Below, in pieces: positions 47,582-56,244 of a stretch of 64,000 bases of DNA. The notes beneath the pieces were generated by a model, which saw only the letters and a list, made by a program, of their open reading frames with translations, was not told where the DNA came from and did not search any database. Both the position numbers and the translations under genes were made by a program. How positions within the stretch are numbered: the stretch's first letter is position 1; each line of letters opens with the position of its first letter. Source of the DNA: CAVZBW01 sp963778465 (lineage in GTDB: Bacteria; Actinomycetota; Acidimicrobiia; Acidimicrobiales; RAAP-2); the NCBI GenBank assembly GCA_963778465.1, contig CAVZUK010000003.1, forward strand, positions 2,914,001 to 2,978,000, given 5' to 3'.

Positions 47582-48946
47582 GTGGCCAGGAGTCGGAGGC
47601 GATCGCGGCTGGGTTGGCGGCGAGGACCCAAGCCCCGGCGCAGGACGGAGCTCGGCCTGCTCATCCTCGCGTCGGTGGTCACGGTGGCATGCTACGTCCT
47701 GGCCTCCCTCGGGTCGACGTCCCACATCCCGCCCCGCCTCGGGGTCTTTCTGGCCGTCGTGCTGGGCCTCTCCCTGCTGGCCCACCTCGCCAACCGCTGG
47801 CTGGTGCCCGAGGCCAACCCGGTGATCCTGCCGATCGCCGCCCTCTTGAACGGGCTCGGCTACGTCCTCGTCACCCGCTGGAACCCGCCCGGATACCACC
47901 TCGCCGCCCAACAGGCGGCGTGGACGGCGATAGGGATCGGGGCCTACGTGCTCACCCTGCTCGTCATCCGCCACTCCCGGGACCTCGACCGCTACCGCTA
48001 CCTGCTGCTCCTCGCCGCCGCCCTGCTGTTCCTGGCCCCGCTGCTCCCCGTGATCGGGTTGCGGATCAACGGCGCCCGCCTCTGGGTGCACCTGGGACCG
48101 ATCCAGTTCCAGCCGGTCGAGATCGCGAAGATCTGCCTCTGCATCTTCTTCGCCTCGTACTTCGCCGAGAACAAGGAGCTGCTCTCGATCCCCACCGCCC
48201 GGGTCGGGAACCGGCTCTTCCTCGACCCCCGGCCCCTCATCCCCATCATCGTGGCCTGGGGCTTCGCCATGCTGGTGATCGCCGTGGAGAACGACATCGG
48301 CTTCGCCGCCCTGCTGTTCATCCTCTTCATCGGCATGCTGTGGATCACGACCGGCCGATTCGGCTACCTCGTCTTGGGCGTCATCCTGTTCGCCGTGGGT
48401 GCCGGGGTGGCCTCGCACCTGTTCGTCCAGGTCCACGAGCGGGTGAGCCTGTGGCTCAACCCCTGGCCCAACACCCAGCTGGCCTACGCCTGGTTCGGGC
48501 TCGGCACCGGCGGCGTCGGCGGCGTCGGCCTCGGGGTCGGGAGCGGCATCCCCATACCCTTCGTGTACAGCGACATGATCTTTGCCGGCCTGGGTTGGGA
48601 GCTGGGCCTCCTCGGAACCGCCACGGTGGCGATGGCCTACCTGCTCCTCGTCGGCGCGGGGCTCCGGGTCGCTCAGGCCGCCCGGTCGGACTTCGCCAAG
48701 CTCATGGCGACCGGGCTCACGATCCTGATCGGCTTCCAGGCCCTCATCATCATGGCCGGGGTGCTCAGACTGTTGCCCTTCACGGGGCTCACCCTGCCCT
48801 TCATCGCCTACGGCGGGTCGTCCCTGGTGGCCAACTACGTCCTGATCGCCGTGCTCATGCGGATCTCTCAGGAGTCCGAACCGCTCGAAGCGGCGGAGGC
48901 CAGCCCGCCGTCCCTCGGGGAGCGCACCTTCGAAGTGGCCGCCTGA
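47582..48946 (+). CDS. SEDS-family protein (FtsW/RodA-like), copy 1
   Basis: 454 residues with about 12 membrane helices. SEDS proteins polymerise glycan strands together with class B PBPs. Signatures: GARLWVHLGPIQFQPVEIAKI, VENDIGFAALLF, GLGVGSGIPIPFVYSDMIFAGLGWELG and the C-terminal LTLPFIAYGGSSLVANY. The extra N-terminal helices and the ending resemble the actinobacterial RodA encoded beside PbpA. No PBP gene is adjacent here. GTG 47582. Confidence 0.9.
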   Translation: MARSRRRSRLGWRRGPKPRRRTELGLLILASVVTVACYVLASLGSTSHIPPRLGVFLAVVLGLSLLAHLANRWLVPEANPVILPIAALLNGLGYVLVTRWNPPGYHLAAQQAAWTAIGIGAYVLTLLVIRHSRDLDRYRYLLLLAAALLFLAPLLPVIGLRINGARLWVHLGPIQFQPVEIAKICLCIFFASYFAENKELLSIPTARVGNRLFLDPRPLIPIIVAWGFAMLVIAVENDIGFAALLFILFIGMLWITTGRFGYLVLGVILFAVGAGVASHLFVQVHERVSLWLNPWPNTQLAYAWFGLGTGGVGGVGLGVGSGIPIPFVYSDMIFAGLGWELGLLGTATVAMAYLLLVGAGLRVAQAARSDFAKLMATGLTILIGFQALIIMAGVLRLLPFTGLTLPFIAYGGSSLVANYVLIAVLMRISQESEPLEAAEASPPSLGERTFEVAA

Positions 48947-49020
48947 CCTGCGCCAGACTCGTCGGCCTCGTCGGCGCCTTCGGCTTCGTCGGACGAGTGG
49001 CCGGCTCTGAGCGCCAGCGT

Positions 49021-49527
49021 TCAGGCGGGCGCGACGTCCCCTCGACCCTCGAGCAGGCGCTCGTCCGCGAGGAGGGGGGCAGCCACCGGCTGCCGTAGGG
49101 CCAGGGCCATCCCGTCGGAGAGCCGGCACGGCACCACCTCGTGTCCCGTCCCCCCCATGAGATCGATCTCGGCCGTGTAGGTCCCGACGCTGCGGCCCGT
49201 CAGGCGCACCGCGACGACTTCGATCGCGAAGCGGCGCAGCACGTCGGTGAAGAGCTCGTGGGTCAGGGGCTTGGCGGTCCCGCCGCGGCCGAGCGCGTGG
49301 GCCAGCGACGTGGCGTCCGACAAGGCGATGGGGATGTCGAGCCGCCGGGCGGGGGGCTCGTCCTCGATCAGGTGGACGACGGCGAAGGGATCCGGCAGGT
49401 CGACGGTCAGGTCGACCACGGCCATGATCCGGAACACCGGCGTGACCGGGGTCGAGGCCACCTCCGGCGCCTCCGACTCCGCCCCGGCTACCAGTCCGGG
49501 CCCCGCCTCAACCGAACCGTCGGGCAT
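49021..49527 (-). CDS. Bifunctional nuclease domain (DUF151) protein
   Basis: 168 residues. The BFN/DUF151 core is seen in IPIALSDATSLAHAL, KPLTHELFTDVLRRF and GTYTAEIDLM. The 35-residue N-terminal tail is acidic and low-complexity. Plant and bacterial members have nuclease activity; the role here is unknown. ATG 49527 lies inside the last codons of the preceding rodA gene (20-base overlap), so they are coupled. Confidence 0.8.
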   Translation of the reverse strand: MPDGSVEAGPGLVAGAESEAPEVASTPVTPVFRIMAVVDLTVDLPDPFAVVHLIEDEPPARRLDIPIALSDATSLAHALGRGGTAKPLTHELFTDVLRRFAIEVVAVRLTGRSVGTYTAEIDLMGGTGHEVVPCRLSDGMALALRQPVAAPLLADERLLEGRGDVAPA

Positions 49528-50671
49528 AGACGCTCAAGGTGATTCCGACCGCGATGAAGAAGCAGAGGACCGCCGATCCGCCGTAGCTCATGAAGGGCAG
49601 CGGGATCCCGGTGATCGGCATGATCCCCATGGTCATGCCCGCGTTCTGGAAGATGCTGAAGGCGAGGAAGGCGAAGGCCCCGGCGCAGAGCAGCCGGCCG
49701 AAGGGGTCGCGGGCCACCTGTGCGGTGCGCAACACCCTCCAAGAGACGAGTCCGAGCAGGAACAGGGTGATCGAGGCGCCGATGAAGCCGAGCTGCTCTC
49801 CCACGGCCGTGAAGATGAAGTCGGTCTGCTGTTCCGGCACGTACCCGAGGTTGGTCGCCTGGCCCTTGAGCAGTCCCGTGCCCGTGAGTCCCCCGGCCCC
49901 GATGGCGTCCTTGGACTGCTGGAGGTTGTAGTAGCTCGGCTGGGCCTGGACCTGGGCGTTGTGCGTGTCCTGGTGCAGGAACGTCGTCAGTCGGGAGATC
50001 TGGTAGTGCTGCAGGAACCCCGCCTCGAAGGCGACCAGGGCGATCAGGGCGCCGGCGAGCAGCAGGACGACGAGGATGCGGCCCGGCAATCCCGCGACCG
50101 CCAGCATCACGAAGAGGATCATCACCATGACGATGGCGGTGCCGAGGTCGGGCTGCTTCATCACCAGCACGATGGGGATGCCCGCGAGCAGGAGCACCTT
50201 GAAGACGTCTCGCCAGGTCATCCCCTCGCTCCGCCTCGAGCAAAAGGTCGCCACCGCCAGGATGACCGCGAGCACGGCGAACTCGGAGGGCTGGATCTGC
50301 TGGCCGGCGATCGAGAACCACCGTTGCGACCCCAAGGTGTGGTGGCCGACGACGAAGACCGCGAGCAGCGCCAGCACCGTCACCCCGTAGATCAGCATGG
50401 CGAATTGCTCCAGGCGGCGGTAGTCGAGCACCGCGAAGCCGACCATCGCCAGGATCCCCACGATGACCCACGCTGCCTGGCGCTTCAGGTAGTAGTGGGG
50501 GTCGTAGCCGGCGGCGAGGAGCCCGCCCCGGGTAGCCGTATAGACCATCAGCACGCCGAGGCCGGCCACGACCAGGGTGCACACGACGAGCGTGATATCG
50601 ACGCTCGCGATCACGCCCAGGGCCCCTTGCGGAGCCCGTCGGCGCGGGCGCGTCTCGAAGGACGTGATCAC
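49508..50671 (-). CDS. rodA: Rod-shape SEDS glycosyltransferase, copy 2
   Basis: 387 residues, ten membrane helices. SEDS signatures include GSQRWFSIAGQQIQPSEFA, MKQPDLGTAIVMVM, the extracellular loop SKDAIGAGGLTGTGLLKGQATNLGYVPEQQTDFIF (split for reading: SKDAIGAGG and YVPEQQTDFIF) and PFMSYGGSAVL. This is closer to canonical RodA/MrdB than copy 1. Start GTG 50671 (50674 also possible) is only about 30 bases from the divergent mscS start, so promoters must overlap coding sequence or be very compact. Confidence 0.9.
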   Translation of the reverse strand: MITSFETRPRRRAPQGALGVIASVDITLVVCTLVVAGLGVLMVYTATRGGLLAAGYDPHYYLKRQAAWVIVGILAMVGFAVLDYRRLEQFAMLIYGVTVLALLAVFVVGHHTLGSQRWFSIAGQQIQPSEFAVLAVILAVATFCSRRSEGMTWRDVFKVLLLAGIPIVLVMKQPDLGTAIVMVMILFVMLAVAGLPGRILVVLLLAGALIALVAFEAGFLQHYQISRLTTFLHQDTHNAQVQAQPSYYNLQQSKDAIGAGGLTGTGLLKGQATNLGYVPEQQTDFIFTAVGEQLGFIGASITLFLLGLVSWRVLRTAQVARDPFGRLLCAGAFAFLAFSIFQNAGMTMGIMPITGIPLPFMSYGGSAVLCFFIAVGITLSVYARRFG

Positions 50672-50701
50672 CACGGCGGCATCGGGGACAGAATATCGAC
50701 C

Positions 50702-51686
50702 ATGCACCCCCCCGGAGGGGCCACCCAGGCCCTTGGGACGGCCGTCCTCGCCGCGAGCGGCGGGGAAGGCGGCAACGGGGGAAACGGCGGGAACGGCTGG
50801 CTGTACGACCTGCTCACCCGGAGCGGCCTGAGTCCCGACGCCGCTCGCACCGTGAACGAGCTGGTCGTTCGGCCCCTGGAGGTCCTCCTCGTCGTCGTCC
50901 TCGCCTTCCTGGCGGCCTACCTCGGCGCGAGGGCCATCCGGAGGGTCCTGCGGCGAATCGGGCATCCTGCGGCCGACCGGATCGGGTCCGACCGGGCACG
51001 TGCCCGGGTGGACACCGTGTCCGCCCTGGTCGCGAACGTCTGGCGCTTCGTCGTCGTGCTGGTGGCGATCGCCATCGTCCTGGCGATGTTCGGGATCAAT
51101 CTCACGCCCCTGCTCGCGAGTGCCACCGTCATCGGTGCCACGATCGGGTTCGGTGCACAGACCCTCATTCGCGACTACCTCTCCGGGATCCTCTTGACCG
51201 TCGAGGACCAGTACGGCATCGGCGATTCCGTCCAGGTCACCAACCCCGCCGGCCTCGACCTGAGCGGCGTGGTCGAGGACCTCACCCTCCGCATCACCCG
51301 GGTGCGCGACGCAGACGGCATCGTTTGGTTCGTTCCCAACGGCGACGTCCGGCGCCTCGGCAACGTCACGCGGGGCTCCGTCCGGGCGGCCGTCGACCTT
51401 CCCGTCCTGGCGCGCAGCGGCGAGGAGCTCGACCGGGCCAAAAGGCTCGTATCGGACACCGCCTCGGGCCTCTCTCGGTCTCCGGACCTTCCGGGCCGCG
51501 TTCGCGCTGGGCCTGGTCGGGGCTGCGTCGCTCGTCGGCGTGGCCGACGATGCCGCCAGCTGCACGTTGCGGGTCGCGATACGGACCACCCCCGAGCACC
51601 GGCACGAGGCCGAGTGCGCACTCCGGGAGGCGTGCGTGCGAGCGCTGATGGACGCAGGCCTGTGGGCGGCTCCCCAGCCCGGCTGA
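50702..51686 (+). pseudogene. MscS-type mechanosensitive channel, C-terminus in a shifted frame
   Basis: From ATG 50702: Gly/Asn-rich lead, two or three membrane helices (LLVVVLAFLAAYLGA; FVVVLVAIAIVLAMFGI), the pore helix GATIGFGAQTLIRDYLSGILL and the beta domain TVEDQYGIGDSVQV, then GIVWFVPNGDV. Near 51485-51520 the sequence leaves the frame. The frame that ends at 51686 gives a fitting MscS C-terminus (SCTLRVAIRTTPEHRHEAE, ALMDAGLW). The span is one base over a multiple of three. Sequence error or genuine truncation. Confidence 0.82.
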
Positions 51687-51706
51687 GGGGCCGCCGGGGC
51701 GCTCGG

Positions 51707-52768
51707 TTGCGCGCACGGCGGCACCGGTCCGCATTGGTGGCGGTGGGCCTCGCCCTGGGCGCCTCAGCCGTGCTTGGATCCGGAGCCGGCCTGCCGGCGT
51801 TGGCGGGCACGGCGCTGGCTGGCACGGCGTCGGCCAAGCCGACAGCATCCGGCACGGCGTCGGCCAAGCCGACAGCATCCGGTACGGCGTCGGCCCAGCC
51901 GGCAACATCGGGCACGGCGGCACCGTCGGGCGCCGCCAGCCCGGCGTCCGTCTTCTACCTGGACCTCGGCGCCTCCGTCTCGGTCGGCGTCCAACCCTCG
52001 CCGTGGGCCCCGCACGGCGCACCGACCCGTCGGGGCTTCGCCAACGATCTCGTGCGACGCGAAGCCCGTGCGGGACTCCACCTGCGCCTCGTCGAAGTGG
52101 GCTGCCCCGGCGAGACGGTCGAGAGCATGGTCAGCGGGTTCGACCGCTGCTACCGCCCACCGGCGTCACAGCTGGCCACGGCGGTCGCCTTCCTGCGCGC
52201 GCATCACCGCGATCGGGGCATCGTCACGGTCGATATCGGGTTCAACGACGTCCGCCGCTGCCTCCGGGCCGCAGAGGTGCATGCCCGGTGCGTGGCGAGC
52301 GCCATCTCCCGGGTCGACCGGGCGCTGCCGGCCATCCTGCGTAGCCTGCGCCGTGCGGCCGGCCCGCATGTCCACATGATCGGGATCGGCCCCTACGACC
52401 CGTTTCTCGGCACCTACCTCGACGGCGCGCACGGTCGGGTCTTCGCCTCGAAGAGCCTGCAGGTCATGCAGCGTCTCACGCTCGTCGAGCAACGGGTGTA
52501 CACGGCCGAGCACGTCAGCCTCGCCAACCTTCTGACGACGTTCGAGTCCTTCTCCCGGTCCCACGTGCGCTGGGGTCACCGGACGATGCTCCCGCTCGCC
52601 GTCGCCCGGATCTGCGCGTTGAGCTGGATGTGCCACGGCCCGCCGCTCGGACCCAACATCCATCCCGACGCCTCGGGCTACCGGCTCATCGCCGGGGCCG
52701 TCGCAAAGCTCCTCACGGAAAGGGGATGGGCCCCTCAGGTCTCCGAGGGCTCGCGGAGCGCGACCTGA
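51707..52768 (+). CDS. Secreted SGNH/GDSL-like hydrolase
   Basis: About 353 residues. A basic start (RARRHRS) and long hydrophobic Ala/Gly/Leu run form a signal peptide, followed by a Thr/Ala/Ser-rich repeat linker. The hydrolase core has the nucleophile Ser in YLDLGASVSVG, the block III Asn in IGFNDV and the Asp-His pair in HPDASGYRLI. Such enzymes are esterases or lipases. The start is unclear: TTG 51707 gives a normal signal peptide; GTG 51662 is in frame but would overlap the mscS gene. The 3' end overlaps the convergent acyltransferase gene by 34 bases. Confidence 0.82.
   Translation: MRARRHRSALVAVGLALGASAVLGSGAGLPALAGTALAGTASAKPTASGTASAKPTASGTASAQPATSGTAAPSGAASPASVFYLDLGASVSVGVQPSPWAPHGAPTRRGFANDLVRREARAGLHLRLVEVGCPGETVESMVSGFDRCYRPPASQLATAVAFLRAHHRDRGIVTVDIGFNDVRRCLRAAEVHARCVASAISRVDRALPAILRSLRRAAGPHVHMIGIGPYDPFLGTYLDGAHGRVFASKSLQVMQRLTLVEQRVYTAEHVSLANLLTTFESFSRSHVRWGHRTMLPLAVARICALSWMCHGPPLGPNIHPDASGYRLIAGAVAKLLTERGWAPQVSEGSRSAT
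51821..51910 (+). repeat. Three 30-bp tandem repeats in the SGNH hydrolase linker
   Basis: Units start at 51821, 51851 and 51881. Each begins GGCACGGCGTCGGCC or a one-base variant and encodes the decapeptide GTASAKPTAS or close variants. They extend the flexible linker between signal peptide and enzyme. Confidence 0.9.
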
Positions 52769-53871
52769 GGCCGCGGCGTCCGCGCCCCAAGCGGCAGCGG
52801 AAGCCAGGCAGGAAGAGCGAGCGGGGGCAGGGGCACCCGGCTGCGCCCGGTCAGGCTCTTGGCGAGCGGCGTGCGAGCCAGCAGCTCGGTCAGGAGGACG
52901 CAACCGACGAAGATCAGGGCGACGGCCGCGAACACGACCAGGGGCCAGGGCACGACGGAGTTGAGCTCCTTCCAGCCGAGCCAGCCGAGGGGGAGGAGGA
53001 TCAGCACCTGCGCCAGGTAGACGCCGTAGGCGTCGTCCGATCCCCGGCGCACCAGGCGACGCGTCGTCGCTGATCGACCGGGCCGGACCAGGGCCACGCC
53101 CGCGAGGTACAAGACGGCGATCGCCGCGACGTTCCACGGGATCACGATCGGCTGGAAAGGGTCCGAGCTCGGCCCGAGCCAGCCGATGCCGTAGTGCGCT
53201 GCGCCGTAGAACCAGGCCTCGGCCAACAGCGCGGTGACCGCCGCGGCGACGAGGACCGCGGCGACGTGGTCGCACAGCCACCGGTGGACCCGGTCGAGGT
53301 GGAACGCCACGATCATCCCGGCCACGAGGTAGAGCTGGTACGACGTCATCTCGCGGCTCGCCCAGAAGCCCTCCATCCACGACGGCAGGAGGCCCCAGTG
53401 CATCACGCTGACGAGCAGCACCTGCACGGCGGCGCTCGCCAGGAGGATGCGGCCGTGATGGCTGCGGTGCTTGCGCAGCCAAACGAACAGCCACGGGAAC
53501 ACGACGTAGAACTGCAGCACCACGACGAGGAAGTAGAGCTGGTAGTAGCCGGTCGCGGTCACGTAGCCGAGGTGCCCCATCGAGGACCAGAACCCGCCGG
53601 GATCGGACGGCAACGTCACCAGGAAGTACACGAGTGTCCAGCACGCGTACGGCAGCCCGACCGAGACGAGGCGACGCCGCCCGTACGAGGGCAGGTGGAT
53701 CCCCTCGAGCTCCAGGCAGCTGTACGTGAGCATGCACGCCGAGACGAAGAGGAAGCCCTCCCGCATGACGTGGAGCAGCATCAGCGAACCCCCGAGCGCG
53801 AGGGTCGCGGAGGGCGCGAAGGCGATGAGCGAATGCGTGGAGACGACTCCGATCTGCTTGACCGGCCGCAT
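52735..53871 (-). CDS. Membrane acyltransferase-3 family protein, likely 5'-truncated by a frame break
   Basis: 378 residues as read from ATG 53871, about ten membrane helices. MRPVKQIGVVSTHSLIAF and the HYGIGWLGP, GSDDAYGVYLAQ segments match acyltransferase-3 proteins, which move acyl groups onto sugars or lipids at the membrane. Upstream in the same frame the sequence still reads like the family (RQRLEHIDA) but has no start codon. In another frame a GTG at 54037 overlaps the ligase stop and begins MNPPLATAAP. A one-base shift between 53905 and 53960 would join them. So the true gene is probably 52735-54037. Confidence 0.83.
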   Translation of the reverse strand: MRPVKQIGVVSTHSLIAFAPSATLALGGSLMLLHVMREGFLFVSACMLTYSCLELEGIHLPSYGRRRLVSVGLPYACWTLVYFLVTLPSDPGGFWSSMGHLGYVTATGYYQLYFLVVVLQFYVVFPWLFVWLRKHRSHHGRILLASAAVQVLLVSVMHWGLLPSWMEGFWASREMTSYQLYLVAGMIVAFHLDRVHRWLCDHVAAVLVAAAVTALLAEAWFYGAAHYGIGWLGPSSDPFQPIVIPWNVAAIAVLYLAGVALVRPGRSATTRRLVRRGSDDAYGVYLAQVLILLPLGWLGWKELNSVVPWPLVVFAAVALIFVGCVLLTELLARTPLAKSLTGRSRVPLPPLALPAWLPLPLGARTPRPQVALREPSET

Positions 53872-54033
53872 CGCGTCGATGTGCTCCAGCCGCTGGCGGG
53901 TGCCGCCCTTCGGACGCGAGTCGGCGGCCCTCCCCGATCCGGCGTCGGTCTCGCGCCGGCGCCGGGGCGACCGCAGCCACGGGCGTCTCCGCCGGAGCTT
54001 CGACGCGGGGAGCGGCCGTAGCGAGCGGCGGGT

Positions 54034-55749
54034 TCACGCGACGTGGAGGGTGAGCGTCGGCACCGGCGGCCGGTCGCGGACCTCGCTCCGCCGGACCTTC
54101 CCCGTGGCGCCGACGGGGAGCGCATCCACGAGATGCAGCGCGGCGGGTCGCCTGCTGCGGACCACCTTCGTGAGGAGGCGACGGCGCAGCTCCTCCAACA
54201 CCTGGGCCGCCGCGGCACGGTCCGGGCGGGCCGACGGGTCGACGGTGAGGTAGACCACGGGCACCTGGCCGAACACCTCGTCGGGCTCGGGCACCACCGC
54301 CACTGCGGCCACCCGGGGGTCGGCCAGGACCGCCTGCTCGAGCTCGCGGGGGAGGATCTTCTCCCCGCTCCGGTTGATGACGTCGTCGTCGCGACCCACG
54401 AGGGTCAGGTAACCCTCGGCGTCGAGGAAGCCGAGGTCACCGGTGCGGAGCCATCCCTCTGCGTCGATGCGGGCATCGTGCTCGGCGCTGGCGTAGGAGG
54501 TGATCACCGACGGCCCCCGCACCTCGACCTCACCCACCACCCCGGGGGCGCAGCACGTCTTGGAGGCTCGGCCCGCGTCCCCGTCGTGGTTCCCCGACAC
54601 CGGCTCGAGCCGCCGCACCACACGCAGCTCGACGCCGACGGGGACGCCGACGGTGCCGGGCTTGCGGCGTCCGTCGAGCGGGTTCGCCGTGATCTGGCTC
54701 GCCGCCTCGGTCATCCCGTAGCTCTCGAGGACGGCGACGCCGGTCGCCGCCTCGAACCGGGCCAGCGTCGCCGGAGCGAGCGGGGCGGACGCCGAGCGGA
54801 CGAAACGGATCCCCGACGGGACGGCTTCGCCCGGCTGGAGGTCGCCGAGGCGCGCCACGATGGCCGGGACGGCGTTGATCCACGAGATCTCCCGGCGGCC
54901 CATGAGCTCCCAAAACCCCCGACGGTGGAAGCGATCGTCGAGGACGACCGTCGCCCCGGCCGCCAGGCTGGCCAGCAGCGCGACCACCTCGGCGTTGACG
55001 TGGAACAGCGGGAGCGGATTGAAGCAACGGTCGCGCTCGTCGAGGCCGTGGTGGCGCGCCACCGCTGCGGCCGTCGTCATGAGCTGGGAGACGGAGAGCG
55101 CCACCAGCTTGGGCGCACCGGTCGTGCCCGAGGACGACAGCACCACGCCGCCCCCGCCGGTCCCGCCATCAGCGAAGCGGCGCGACGTCGCACGAGAGGC
55201 GTCGCCACGGGGATCGGTCGCGGCCCAGAGCCTGCCCCCTGGGTCGGTGGGCGAGCTCGACCGCATGCCGATCTCGACGGGTTCGCCCGACCGCCGCGGG
55301 CCTCGGGCCCTCGGATCGCCGCCCGCCGCACGCAGGGTGGCCGGCCAGCGCACCGCGCCGGGCGCGTCGTCGGAGACGAGCACGTCTACACCGATGCGCT
55401 CCAGGGCGGCGTCGGACGTCTCCGGGGCCGCCGCCGGATCGATCGGCGCAGCCCAACGACCACCCAGCCAGGTGGCCAGCAGCAGCGCGCCCAGCTGCAT
55501 CGGGTCCTGCACCGCCAGGCCGACGATCCCGTCGCGCTCGACGCCGACCTGGTCCAAGGTGGCGTCCCACCACCCAGCAAGGTCCGACAGATCCATCAGG
55601 GAGAGCCCGCGGTCGCACCGTGCGTCCTCGAGGAAGGCGCGGTTGCCGTGTCGGACCGCCCAATGATGGACCTGGGCGGACAGATCGCTGCCAGCGTCGT
55701 CGAGCTCGCGCCGGTCGTCCGCCGCGAGATCGGCGGCCAGGCTCGACAT
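54034..55749 (-). CDS. AMP-dependent acyl-CoA synthetase/ligase
   Basis: 571 residues, ANL superfamily. Activates a carboxylic acid with ATP. P-loop LSSSGTTGAPKLVALS, then LPLFHVNAE, ESYGMTEAAS, DAEGWLRTGDLGFLD, GRDDDVINRSGEKI and the C-terminal Lys in GATGKVRR are all present. Substrate cannot be read; the architecture is of a fatty- or aryl-acid ligase. ATG 55749 follows the VOC stop by five bases. It sits between comA/VOC and an acyltransferase, so a shared pathway is likely. Confidence 0.88.
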   Translation of the reverse strand: MSSLAADLAADDRRELDDAGSDLSAQVHHWAVRHGNRAFLEDARCDRGLSLMDLSDLAGWWDATLDQVGVERDGIVGLAVQDPMQLGALLLATWLGGRWAAPIDPAAAPETSDAALERIGVDVLVSDDAPGAVRWPATLRAAGGDPRARGPRRSGEPVEIGMRSSSPTDPGGRLWAATDPRGDASRATSRRFADGGTGGGGVVLSSSGTTGAPKLVALSVSQLMTTAAAVARHHGLDERDRCFNPLPLFHVNAEVVALLASLAAGATVVLDDRFHRRGFWELMGRREISWINAVPAIVARLGDLQPGEAVPSGIRFVRSASAPLAPATLARFEAATGVAVLESYGMTEAASQITANPLDGRRKPGTVGVPVGVELRVVRRLEPVSGNHDGDAGRASKTCCAPGVVGEVEVRGPSVITSYASAEHDARIDAEGWLRTGDLGFLDAEGYLTLVGRDDDVINRSGEKILPRELEQAVLADPRVAAVAVVPEPDEVFGQVPVVYLTVDPSARPDRAAAAQVLEELRRRLLTKVVRSRRPAALHLVDALPVGATGKVRRSEVRDRPPVPTLTLHVA

Positions 55750-55754
55750 CGTCC

Positions 55755-56162
55755 TCAGTACCTCATCCGAGGGTCGTCGTAGTGCTTGAACTCGATCAGG
55801 TTGTCCGAGGGGTCCCGCACCACGAACGTCCGGTGGCGCTCCACCCGGTCCGCGAACCGCGTCGAGACGTCGGCGAAGAACGGGATCTTCCGGTGTTCGC
55901 AGAGGCGGTGCAACCGGTCGAAGTCCTCCCCGTCGTAGAAGGTGACTCCGAAGTGCCGCGGATACAGCTCGGGCGCCACCGGTGGTCCCTCCGGCTCGTC
56001 GCTCAGGTGGCACACGAGCTGGTCCCCAAAGAAGTCGAGGGTGATGCGGTCCTCGTACCGCCGTGCCAGCTTGCAGCCCAGGCCGTCGACGTAGAACTCC
56101 TCGCTGGCGCGAAGGTCGTACGCCGGCACCGCGAGATGGAAGACGTCGCGGGTGTTCCTCAC
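55755..56162 (-). CDS. VOC-superfamily (glyoxalase/dioxygenase-fold) protein
   Basis: 135 residues from GTG 56162. Metal ligands expected in FHLAVPAYDL (His), PRHFGVTFYD (His) and NLIEFKHY (Glu). The pattern is of small single-domain VOC proteins such as glyoxalase- or CatE-like enzymes. The frame is open upstream with a Cys/Gly-rich repeat segment (CIGCIGC), which I take as non-coding: it matches a 9-bp repeat GCAGCCGAT in the comA-VOC spacer. Function unknown; operon with comA and the ligase. Confidence 0.82.
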   Translation of the reverse strand: MRNTRDVFHLAVPAYDLRASEEFYVDGLGCKLARRYEDRITLDFFGDQLVCHLSDEPEGPPVAPELYPRHFGVTFYDGEDFDRLHRLCEHRKIPFFADVSTRFADRVERHRTFVVRDPSDNLIEFKHYDDPRMRY

Positions 56163-56244
56163 GGGGCCACATCCATCAACGAAGCAGCCGATGCAGCCGA
56201 TGCAGCCGAACCAGTCAAAGAACCCGAAGGCCGGCGCCGGGCCC

